DNA of 64,000 nucleotides, taken from the NCBI GenBank assembly GCA_038087015.1, contig JASBNA010000084.1, positions 109,161-173,160 of the forward strand, read 5' to 3'. The translations under genes and the position numbers were made by a program. This document shows, piece by piece, positions 47,525-58,700 of the stretch (the first letter of the stretch is position 1; the number at the start of each line of letters is the position of its first letter). The notes below the pieces were generated by a model. It ran no database searches. It was not told the DNA's origin and saw only the letters and a list, made by a program, of their open reading frames with translations. This DNA is from Cerrena zonata (taxonomy: Eukaryota > Basidiomycota > Agaricomycetes > Polyporales > Cerrenaceae).

Positions 47525-49186
47525 TTACAAAGCCTCAGACTTGTGTTCGAGGTTACTTTCCAAGTCGGAAGCGGTGTCATTGATTCTCTGACTGCGGAAG
47601 GTATTGTCGGATGATCTATCGGCGATGGTCTCAATCTGTAAAAGATATTAGAGCTAAAATCACTGGCAACAGATTATAGAGATTTGCCTCAATATGAACA
47701 CCGGGGTTCTCAGACTTGGGCCTAGCCGAGAATCCTGTAGCACCAGATCGACTGAACGACTGTGTGGGCGCGGCTGTCCTAGAGGCCTGAGGAGCCGAGC
47801 TTTGAATTTTCTTGTTAGTAAATGAAAAGGACTGGAAGCGGATATAACTTACTAGACCTCGACTCCTGTGCTGGACCAGTTGGAAAGGCGACGGACCGCA
47901 CGACATGCAACAATCTAAGGACAAATTAGAACACGAATGAGTAGAGCTACTAGAGTCATGAAACAACGTACTGTTGATGCAATAGCAGCAGGAACGTTGA
48001 AAATAACGCTCATGATAGAGTTCAAGTTCAGGCACATGAAAATCGTCGCGATGAAATTCGAGAAAAAGCTGGTAAAAGCGTTAGTATTCACGACTACAGA
48101 GAAAAAGTAATTTCAACTCACGCAATGATAAAGTATACAAGGCCGTCCTTGAACAGCAGAGTGACAAGCTGAGACCTTCCTCGACGACTGAGAATCTTGA
48201 CAGCGGACAGGATAAGAACAGATAGGTCAAAGCACATGGAGTATATGAAAGTTGCAGCTAAGATTTTGTTGTTCGTGTGTGTAATCACACATCCAACACT
48301 GTCGACCCAGCTAGCATCAAGAAGTACACCTAGAACGCAGATCACTTGGTAAGATTATCCTGGAAGTCTCAGTAGCTTAGAGCGAACTGACCTTGAAGAA
48401 TCAAAGACCAATGTCCAAGCATTCCAATAACCAATGGGATGACAATATATAAACTATTACCCCATATCACCATTCTAAAACGAAGCATTCAAATGAGCGT
48501 GGAATGAGTGTCCAGAATTGTGTACATACGTTCGAAGAGCCAAATTAATGCTTGCCAATCCTACCGCAGCATTACCCGCCAACTGACGATTAAGAGACAT
48601 CAATTATACATTTAGAATCCACGGACGACTAGGACCATACCTGGTTAAAGGTGTACAGAGCTTGACAATTAATCTTTCTGTGAAGAGAGTGAGCCCATCA
48701 TAATTCAACGGATGCTGATATCTAGGGGCCTACGTCGTGGTATCAAGGGCGACCAAACTAAAGATGGGTATAGTTAGTCAAGATGCTGTGGTCATTGTAA
48801 GTTGAGCCACTCACACCCCAATAAGTGCAAAGAACAAACAGTATCGATCAAGGAAGTAGAAAATCTTGCATCGTTGTAAGTTAGTCGAGTTACCATACCT
48901 GACAAGCTGAACAGGCATACCATAGGCCAATTAAATCGCTTCTTGCCCGAAATCAAAGCCCAGTCAAAGTCCAACGAGGTTGTGAACTCCCAGCTTCAAT
49001 CGGTTTCAGAAACATGATGATACCTCGTCCCATTGAAACACGTACAAGTATACTCCTGCGAGGACATGGTTCATCCTCAGGAAAGCATCTGTATCGAGAT
49101 ATCGATCAGTAAACTAAATGAAGGTCATAAACCTGTAACGCACTGGCTTGGGCAGCAAGAGCAGTGGGCGACGTCCAGTCGATCAT
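47525..49186 (-). CDS. Fungal multi-pass (about 7 TM) integral membrane protein
   Basis: Thirteen exons: 49186-49144, 49088-49046, 48993-48921, 48864-48815, 48757-48734, 48677-48641, 48582-48530, 48474-48392, 48329-48122, 48068-47972, 47914-47853, 47799-47688 and 47635-47525, giving 331 residues. The N-terminus MIDWTSPTALAAQ is followed by roughly seven hydrophobic helices, including RYCLFFALIG, SLYIVIPLVIGMLGHWSLIL and FIYSMCFDLSVLIL, with CVITHTNNKILAATF and LLFKDGLVYFIIA between them, a pattern I know from many uncharacterised Agaricomycete proteins. A Ser-rich tail follows. The last intron starts with GC (GAG/GCAAAT), where the paralogue at 50.4 kb has GT at the same site. Function is unknown; there is no pheromone-receptor signature. 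Confidence 0.82.
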
Positions 49187-50423
49187 GGTGAAACGTCAGG
49201 GTCGCGGTAGAATCGTTAGGGTGAAAAGAGCGTGAATGAATCTCAAGATGAGAGACGAAACCTTGAATGGCCAGGTGTCTCAGGTTGACCTCGAGGCGGA
49301 GGTATTTGAGGAGGCGTCGGAGCCTCAGAAAATCTCCGCAGAACGACATCGCCAACCATACGCGGTATAGGAAGAATAGAAGATGAACAACGAGATTTGC
49401 TTCGTTTCATTTTGACAATACGTATTACGCTTCCATTGTCCAATCAAACAAAGGTTGTGAATTGGCTCATGCAATTCATGGCTGGGCGCAGTTACCCAAT
49501 GGTCCATTAATGGTAATTGTGAAAACCAAAATGAAATGCAAAAGTGTGTTTCAGTGACCCGCACCATGAGGGTCCGACAAGCGGCTCGGAGGTAATGACC
49601 GTCTCTTGTCAATATCCGCGGAGTCGCAATGGATTTCCTAGCACAAAAACCAATTCGAATGTTAGAACCACTTCTCATTCGTACGATATATGGCTGCCTA
49701 CGACATCTTTCTCGCACACTGGAAGCAGTAAAGAAGATATGAGGATAGTTCTTGGCTTCTAGTTAACCGGTGGACTCACAGCCACGTAAATAGCCTCCGT
49801 TCGCTACCAGTTGGCGATCGCTATTTGCCGCGGTCAATTTCACCTTTCCGTCGACTGAGAGTAAGCAAAGATAGACTTACCCCAGATTACCCACCTTACG
49901 AATGCCAGTAAGCCAGCCACAACCATGGATCTGATTGTCAGGTACATACTGACCAACGAAATCAAAATGAAACATTGTGTCAAACTCCTTGATAAAACCT
50001 ATAGTTTAACGTTCAACATCCAGTATTGTAATTAGTTGGTATGGCAGTCTTCCCTGGTATCAACTAGAAGTCAATCTTCAATTAGGGCGAGATGAGGGCC
50101 GATATTGAGCACAGGCGGAAATTTGTTGTCTATGTAATTCCTCTGGACCTCTCTGGACCTTCATCGGGAGAGACATGGAACTACGAAATTCCGTAAATGG
50201 CGATTGCTAGATACCAAGTACTACTAGGTCTTTGGTCCTCGAGACTCTTTCATCTTACATTCGTTGGATGTTCAAAGGATATATGTGCAATAACAGCCTA
50301 CCGTAACAAACCCAGGGGAATAGACATCTGTACAGCGGTCCAACGGGATGGAAGTCCGCAATTACGTTAACCACAAAGCTTCCTTCTTTTTCCAGTGGAA
50401 CATCGACCACAACGTCATCGATT
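49187..50423. other. Intergenic between the membrane-protein paralogues
   Basis: No gene recognised. A frame continues upstream of the membrane-protein start on - (to 49355), but it is out of register with the conserved N-terminus. A direct doubling CTCTGGACCTCTCTGGACCT occurs at 50142-50161. Confidence 0.4.
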
Positions 50424-51735
50424 TTACAAGGGTACCGATTTGTGCTCTACGTAATCCTTGAAATCGGACTCAACAGCACTATCTTCATACCCGCGAGGTG
50501 TCAAGTCCGATACCATTTCGGTGACAGTTTCCATCTGAAACTTTTTCAGAAAGTTTGACACATCCAATGTCCGTACTGTACTCACCTGGATGTGTACACC
50601 GTGCTCGAGATTATCAGGTTTCGATCTAGTAGTAGTAATTGTTGGTCCTCTATTTGAGCGAATGTACGGCGCGGAACGAGACCCAGAGCTTTAAAATAAA
50701 ATGAGTAAGATAGAGCCGGAAAGCGAATACATAATGTTTACTGACTATACGTGGACCCCAGTGCTAGCCCAATTTGAGAGTCGGCGGACAGCGCGGCAGG
50801 CGACAATCTTTAAGATTAGCACTGAAGCATGATGAGTGTGTGAGTGTTAGGATATTACTGTGGATGCGATGGCGGCCGGTACGTTGAATATTACACTCAT
50901 GATAGAGCTCAGGTTAAGGCACATAAAAATCGTAGCGATGAGATTAGAGACAAAGCTATATCAAAAAAAGACATGAGCAGGTACGAATTCGGTATTGATA
51001 TAAGTCGACATACGCAACGATGAAGTAAATCAAGCCGTCCTTGAATAGTAAGGTCGTGAGTTGAGAGTTGGTTCTATGTCGTATGAGTTTACTTCCAGAC
51101 AGAAGCAAGACAACCAGGTCCAAGCACATCGAATATATAAAGGTCGCAGCTAGTATGGTATTGTTCGTATGTGTAATAACACATCCCGTGCCATCGACCC
51201 AGGCAGCCTTAAGGAGTACTCCTAGATAGTAGTCGTATTATCATGTCAGTGCGTCACAGTGAATGCAAGTACGAGGATCCCGTTACCTTGCAATATGAGG
51301 GTCCAATGTCCAAGGATTACCAATACCAGGGGAACGACGATGTATAGACTATGCCCCCACAGCGCCATCCTATCTCCGGGGCGGTGTGCGTTAGACATGA
51401 CATGACAGCATCTGAAACACAAATAGAACATACGTGCGTAGCGCTAAGTTGATACTTGCCAACCCGACCGCAGCGTTTCCTGCCAACTAAGAACGGAAGA
51501 TGTTGATAAGTATGTAGTGACAATTTCATATTGTGGCGCATTCAATTACCTGGTTGAATATGTATAGCGATTGGCAGTTGATCTCCCTAAAAACCTTGTA
51601 AGTCAGAACTAGCCATAAGGAGGAAGGATATCGGGAAACATACTGCGTGGTATCCAATGCGATCAAACTACCTCCGAGTATAGGGGTTAACTCGGCCGGG
51701 GATATCACAAACATGAAACTGGTACTCACACTCCA
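50424..51735 (-). pseudogene. 5'-truncated paralogue of the multi-pass membrane protein
   Basis: Segments 51667-51644, 51586-51550, 51486-51434, 51369-51287, 51221-51014, 50955-50859, 50807-50746, 50688-50586 and 50534-50424 correspond one to one with the last nine exons of the intact gene; seven of them have identical lengths to the early counterparts and all phases agree. They read INCQSLYIFNQ, LAGNAAVGLASINLALRT, CVITHTNNTILAATFIYSMC, LLFKDGLIYFIVA and EHKSVPL, without stops. Homology vanishes just upstream of GGAGT at 51730, inside the exon matching 48864-48815, so the first three exons and most of the fourth are gone. The remaining frames are open, suggesting a recent truncation, or a gene now using an unrecognised new start. 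Confidence 0.78.
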
Positions 51736-51973
51736 ACTTGGGGAGTGGGCCACTTCTGGCAGAACACGATTCCTCAGGATCCGTTAAAAATGTACTAGTA
51801 GATAGATTAAAAAAAATAGTATATTCACAATCAAACAAACAAAGCGATAAAACATAAGATAAGATAAGATAAGATGTACAACGAGCCGCGCGGCCCACTT
51901 ATGACGAGCCGCGCGGCCCGGTTTCTCCACATTCTCTTCCACTACAACCATTTAACCTATCCCCAAGCTCGAT
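51736..51973. repeat. Short tandem repeats: (AAGAT)4 and a doubled GC-rich motif
   Basis: AAGAT is repeated four times at 51856-51875. ACGAGCCGCGCGGCCC occurs twice, at 51881-51896 and 51904-51919; it contains the palindrome GCCGCGCGGC. The region sits between the truncated paralogue and the start of the small gene, and could hold that gene's promoter. Confidence 0.85.
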
Positions 51974-52475
51974 ATGGTATCCCCGATTGATCAAGAGCCG
52001 GTGAGTATCCTATGACTGCTTCTGTGTGCATACTGAATATGTATCCCTCAAGAATTTCCCAACCAACACCGCTTTTGGAGGTTGGAATGGAGTAGGAGCT
52101 GGGGTGGGTGGAACTGGGATGCCAGTGAATTATTACGATAATTTCGAGGTGCGTCGTTGTATTTCCTTTGCCAAATTCGTCCATACTAACTATATGTATT
52201 AGGGATATCATCCATTGGCTTTTGAGGGAGTCGTTGCACCTCCTCCAGTGCCACCAGTCCCTGTCGACCTCGATCAGCACATCCCCCACAGTTTCCATGT
52301 TCAGGTGTGTAGCATTAACGATCGACTTCGGTCCATTTCCCTAACATCTCTATAGTTGGTTGATGCATTTGGTCCTCCTACACCCCCAAAGTATACATTC
52401 CATCAGGGCGGCCTCTTGAAGGCCATAAAAAAGATATATATCAAGGTCCTTCATGGGCTGAAGAGCATGTGCTGA
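51974..52475 (+). CDS. Small four-exon hypothetical protein (114 aa)
   Basis: Exons 51974-52000, 52053-52148, 52203-52304 and 52356-52475 all end in phase 0 and have good GT-AG signals (GTGAGT, GTGCGT, GTGTGT; one branch site ACTAAC). The protein starts MVSPIDQEPNF, is rich in Gly, Asn and Tyr in exon 2 (FGGWNGVGAGVGGTGMPVNY), has a PPPVPPVPVD proline stretch in exon 3 and ends with a basic amphipathic KKIYIKVLHGLKSMC. No signal peptide or known domain is visible. The consistent intron phases argue that it is a real gene even though its function is unknown; each exon is too short to be found as a long frame. Confidence 0.6.
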
Positions 52476-52682
52476 GCACGTACTCGATGTATCTTGCTTA
52501 GGCGAATTATCTTAGCTTGGATGAATTCCTTTTGCAACATTTGTATCCGCTCCCCATATCTCACTGTCGATAGTTGTTACGCAATATAAAGCTGTTACCT
52601 CATGTCTGTGAACATCATGTAGCTACCCACAACCGATCTGCATTCTTTGGAAGTGAATAGATTCTCGACAGAGTCCTCTACT

Positions 52683-52745
52683 ACGAACCACTAAACGCCC
52701 AGTACGAACCTCTAGACGCCCTACACGAACCTCTTAACGCCCGTC
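52683..52745. repeat. 21-bp minisatellite, left array (3 copies)
   Basis: Units beginning ACGAACC at 52683, 52704 and 52725, with consensus ACGAACCTCTAAACGCCCAG. They lie just beyond the stop codon of the Helitron gene, in the same orientation as the array at 62343. Confidence 0.9.
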
Positions 52746-52754
52746 TTCGACTGT

Positions 52755-55700
52755 CTAGGTTTTACAATAGATCGCAACCGACTTATTCCGACCGCTAAGA
52801 CGATGTAGCTCAGTGACACGCATCTTACCCAACTTCCCCTCAAATTGACACTGTCCCTGATTACGCATGCCGTCATAAGACAATACGTCTCCGTCTTCGG
52901 TGATGATACGGGAGGTGAAATGAAAGTCGCCATAGTAAATTATGCCACAGAGACGATAGGTATGCTTTTGGATTAGAAGTCCTTCCTCGAATCTGATACT
53001 CGCATCACCTATATGGAATGCCATAAAGCTGGGCAAGGTATTATATGTGGTATGGCGCTCCAGCCTTAACCGACAATGGCCGCACTTCTTTCTCAGTGGC
53101 TCCTTCAATATGACGGGTAGCCATGACTGTAAGGTAGCATACTTTTGCGAAACATTTGTGTAGGCACTATTCGTCCAGTCCTTTTTTCTACAATGCCACA
53201 AGAGTATGTCGTCGGCATTCTCGTTGATACTTTCAATATTACAAGTTGTACACACAACGGCCTGTGTCGTCATGGAGTGAGGCTGCATTAGCATTTCTTT
53301 ACATAGTTCATAGATATCGGTTCCCTCAATATCAAGAGGAAATGAAGCTGGATTATTTGTATGTAACATACGTCTCAATTCATCACCTGCCTCCTCCATT
53401 GTTAAGTTCGTCTTTCCAACATCTTCCATCAATCGTGTAAAATATGTAAGGTAAGGGTTGTTCTGCCGAACATTCCTATTCCAAAGAGCGCTATCCTGCT
53501 TGTATACCGATAAAAATATGGTCCACAGACTATCATATGCACATGACATATTTCTCCATTTAAATCCTTGTAATTCACTATTATTTGGCGGTTGAGTAGT
53601 AACGGCTGACGACTTCTTGGTTGCTGTATTCACTATTTTTCCAGACTTAGCTTCAGGTACCTTTGGCTTGCTCCCTTTTCTACGTCCTGGTTCATTGCTT
53701 GTTGCTGGAAGTGCTTTGCTACCTTTTGCTGGAATGAAATTCACCACCTGGTTGAGTTGTATATGCTTGTGTGCGACCTGCTTTTTTGTAATTTCAGATT
53801 GAGACCCACGCCCTGATCTACCCCTATCATGAAGTCTAAACTCAGCATCTTCCTCAGGGTCAGAAATCACAAGAGGGCTTTTTTCTGACCAACGAATCGC
53901 AGCATGGGTATTCTCAGGAACATACTGGCTACCCTTCCACTCTCTAAACATATGGATCAACGCTCTGCGTGTAGTGGCGTTGATCTCCAGAGGTAACTTT
54001 TCAGCGTATTTCATCTCCGTGATTACATCCATCAGTTCAAGCTCTCTGAATTCCTGTCGCAGATATCCATCCATTACACCGCTGACCTTACTAGGGTCGA
54101 AACGTTGGATTATAAGTGTACCGTCAGCAGAGGACCCTCTTGATAAACAGGTGTATACTGACTGATGACCGCCACAGTTTTGCAGGTCAACTACATTGAA
54201 TGCTCTTGTTCTCCCTTGAGAGCCATAGTCCGTCATTCCAAAGTTAGGCAATACAGGTATTTGGCTGCGGGATATTCTAATAACCTCGTTATTGCGCATC
54301 CGACAATTTATAATCTTACTTAACGGCGATATCGGAACAACATTCTCAGGTAGATTGTCCAGTTTAACAGGTACAGGTGGTGAGCTCAGTTTGACGAAGA
54401 GAATCTCAAGGATTTTCTTGTTCTTGGCAAAATTTCCTTCCTTCCAGCCCACAATGACGGCCTCGGTGCCATTGGTCACACCACATTCTGTTGCTTCGTT
54501 GTACTTTACCATTACTGGCATACCTATACAAATCTTCAATTGACCAGGGTGATGTTCCGTTAGACATGGACTTAGTTTCCAGATTCTCTCTTGAAGGGAG
54601 GTAGGAATCAAATCTGACCCTCGCCACGGATCTGTTAGCTGACGTCTACTCTTTCTGTTGGGTGCACTAGAGCTCAGTCTATCAGACGAATGGAAGGTGA
54701 AGAGGGTCTGACCCGCTTCTCTAGCAAATCTCTCCACACCAAGCTCATTGAATCTATCGCGATAGCTATTTCTCCCAGTGATAATAGAGACATTGCGAAA
54801 GTTACTGTCAGTCAGGTCATTATTTGTACCCTGTTTACAAACTAACGACCTCAAAAATGTGATGTCTCCTGGTGTACATGCCTTGTATCTCATGTTTTCA
54901 AGTGCCTTCCGAAATTTGCTGTCCCTTTCTGTCTGTGTTTTTTGCCGCATGTTTTGTCTCAGAATTACAACAGTAGTGAACTGATGCCAAATCGCACCTG
55001 CAATAGCTTCCTCCTGTAATATATGACTATGTGTATTGTGAATCACTCCGGAAAGATCTGACTTGTATAGAGCATGTCCTGCCACTGGCTTGAGTTGGGC
55101 AAAGTCCCCTGCACATATAATATTGATTCCACCAAACGGCACTGTCTTGTTGCCCGTTGCGTTACACATCTTGGAGCATATGTTGTAGAAGTCGTGTCGA
55201 TTTACCATGGATATCTCATCAAGAAATAGATAGTCAATTCGTTTCAGCCTATTTTGTACGCTCTGCATGTTTGTTGCATTTGGTTCATCCCCATTGAACG
55301 TATTTATCTTTAGGATTGAATGATAGGTCGAGCCCTGGATAAGAGATGCTGCGGTTCCGGTGGGAGCCACACATATGAACCTATGGCTCTCCTTCCTGTC
55401 TGCAAAGAACTTCATCAACGCTTTTATCACTTGAGACTTCCCAGTCCCTGCCATACCACCGAGGTACATTTTCAATTGATTCGAATTCGGTTCCACAGCG
55501 TGATTTGCAATGATACGGAACGCCCTTTCTTGCTCTTTGTTCAATGTAAACGTTGTAACGATGTTATCAACTCGTTTCTGTTCAGTGCGATCTGAAGCAG
55601 AAAATGACTTTGTGAGATAGGACTTTTGAATAAGCTTCACCGTATCCGCATCTTTATTGCTATCTTGGAAAAGCTTTGCTTTCTCGGCCGCCTGTATATC

Positions 55701-58700
55701 GCGCTCATGGAGTATAGCCTCCTTCTTTGCAGCCAACATTTTCTTCCATGCAGATGACGGTAGAGATCTACCATTCTCAATTTCCACATCAACCGTAAAA
55801 GGAGTATTGATAGGATCCATCCCACCCGCTTGATATACCAATTCTTCTGCTATTGCCATCTGGTTCTCAATTTGAATGATCCTATCATCAACTCTTTCAT
55901 TCATATCGTCATCGTCCAGGTCTGCGACGAAGCTATCAATCCCTGGATCGCTTACTCCTCTGTCTGAATCTAAGTGGTCTTGCATCTCATCACTTAGTCC
56001 AAATGGCATTGGCATGTCAGCCTTCCCGGCTTTCCTCTGGGCGGAGTAATCGTCTCGTGCATCGTTACATTCATAGCGTATGTGAAAGAACTTCATTATT
56101 TCTTGTTGTCTCGATGTGAAATCATACCCTTCGAAGGTCTCGTCCCATGAATCATCCTTGCCTTTGAGGTCCAGTCCACTCCTCCACGGCTTGAATAACA
56201 TTAGCATTACCAGGCAATATTCTTCTCTATTCCCCTGGTCTTTTCGAGGGATATTACCACCTACAAAATTTGGAATTCTGGCTCTTGCCTCAGACACTAA
56301 CTGCGCAGCATGTGTGGAGGCTTGAGGATGCGGTTCAATGAAGTGAAAGTACTTTTCCTCTCTGTCACCTTTTTTCTGGTTGATTGGTGGAGGTATTTTC
56401 ATATCCTCTTCCTCCTCTTTCTCTTCTTGCTCCTCTTTGTGTAAGTTGCGTTCCTCCTCCTGCATAGCTTTTTTCTTCATATAACCCTTTGGCAATGCCA
56501 ACTTTTCTGATCTACTTATCCATTCATACAACGAGACATGTTCATGCTCCACTGATCTATACATATAATCCTGCACGGGTGATATAGCAACGTATCGTTT
56601 ATTCTTGCGAGTGATGCGGACTTTTCCATGCTCGTTCTGTGCAGAAGTCAGGTCTTTCTTATATTGAGGCCATGCATCCAAAACTTCCTGCATGTAGAAA
56701 TACCAGTAGCACGTCGTGAATTTGTGACTAGTGTAATGATCCGGATTTCCCAATAAATACAAGGCAGCCATTGGAGCACCTATTTCGCTCTTTGCAGTCA
56801 ATGCGTTGACAATACGCGTGAATGCGCTGCGAGCTCTTTCCTTCCTGTCCGCCGAAAAAAGGTTTCCATCATCATTATTCATCCTGGAAAACACCATGCG
56901 GACCGCACTAAATATTGCATGCGTTTTGAGAGGAGACTTGGTAATATAATCAGTTACGTAGGCCACAACTGATTTGACTGCGGTTCCAGACAGTAGTCGT
57001 GTAATGTCTGTATTGCATCTGAGAAGATATGTGACAAGCGGTGTGAACCAGTTCATCCACCCTTCTCCCTTTCTCATATTTACTGCACCTGTATCGGGAT
57101 CAATAGTAGTCAGAAGGTATACCGTCCTTGGAAATCGAGCTTTACATATACCATATTTATTATTCGTACAGCCTTTATGACATGAATGTCTGTTGGAATA
57201 ATACAAAAGCTCATCCACAATCTCTTTATACTCGTCCCACCAGCATTCCAAGATCAAGCAGTTATTGCATTTTCCACATTTTGTACTGCATGTTATATCA
57301 GGAGGTTTTACTGGCATGGTCTGTACGGCTGGAATATAACCCGGCTTCTCTTTCAGTTTATCTACCTTAACCTCAACTTCCGCCATCGTTCCAGTAAGAA
57401 ACTCTCCTACATTGACACCCTCCAAATATTCTATCATCCGCTGTTGAAATGTAGAAGTCGGGTCTAGCATACGGTCTCGAATTTCCTGCGGGGTCAGGCC
57501 ATTCCTTATCCATAGAAGTAGGTGCAGATGTAACGTAAGTCTTCCTTGCTGTTCCACAGTGCCATAGTATCCTGAAGTATCTCCATAAAGTCCGCGATGG
57601 TTCGAACCTACACCGAGCACGTGTCTAATAAATAATTTTACCATGAAGTGGAAAAATCGAGCACCTGCGACCGGATTCTGAGCGATAAGGCGTACCCTGT
57701 CATTATACGCCTTGGGGACGGGGTTAAATGTCTCGTTCTTATCCGCCATGTAGAGTGCAATAGGGTGGTTTATATCTGCAGGAGAGAATGTGATGAACCA
57801 GGAAGGGGAACCCAACGAACTGATCAATGACCAAATCTCGTTGCGCATATACTTTCTGCTTGTTGTCGAGCCTTCAACCTTAGCGTTGACAAAGTCGATG
57901 TCTTTCAGTAGACTATAACAATCCTGCTCTTCGGGGGTGGTTGGGGTTATATGGCCCTCTTTCTCTAATCTTTCAATGATATTTTCCAGCACAGAGTCAT
58001 TCAAGTTTAACAGACGTTCTGAGATATCATTGAAAGATGTCTTCTGAGCAAGTAGATAACCTCCTGTAGCACTTTTCTTTATTTGCTGATGGTTCCATGC
58101 AATAAGGGGGAAATGTGGATCCATTTGGAATCTTTTATCGTGGTACATTAGCATCCACCGTTTATGTGTATTATCCGCAACCGGCTTTATCCCCCGTGGG
58201 TTTCCGATACCCCCAAGACCGTAGGGAAAGAGCCAGGGAAACATTTTCGGATATAATTGTGGATTAGAATAAAGGGATTCAGGAGATTGAGAATGCCCTA
58301 TCCCCAGAACGTGACCATTGTTTCTAAAGTACTGTATGGCCTTGGCCCGTATTTTCGTGGGATCGTCTTTCATCCACTGAGTGAGTTGTGTTTCTGTCAA
58401 CCCGTGAACGGAAAAGGGACATTGCCCCTCATTGGTTGCATCGTCATCTATGTTATTGACGGCAGTAGCTTCTTTGGCATCTAACGAACCATCTTCGGCT
58501 TTTTGATACATCACATACACCGGAGGTACAGACTCTTCGTACTGGTTTAGATTCTCGTGGGATATGCCTACATCTGCGTAGTCTATATGATTCAATTTCA
58601 ACCAATTCAGGGCTTTGAGCACCTTTGATTTTCGAACCAGTAGCGGTGTCCGTTTGTAGTCTTCGGGAGATGGAGGGGTAGGCCCAATAAAAATAATTGC

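Noticed and set aside
49125..49355. Alternative N-terminal frame for the membrane protein
   Set aside because: It does not contain the conserved DWTSP start; a donor GTGCGT at 49143 makes the exon from 49186 join the next exon in frame.
47525..51735. STE3-type pheromone receptors of a mating-type locus
   Set aside because: The seven-helix proteins lack the STE3 sequence pattern and carry motifs of an unrelated fungal membrane family; the small gene at 52 kb does not end in a CaaX motif.
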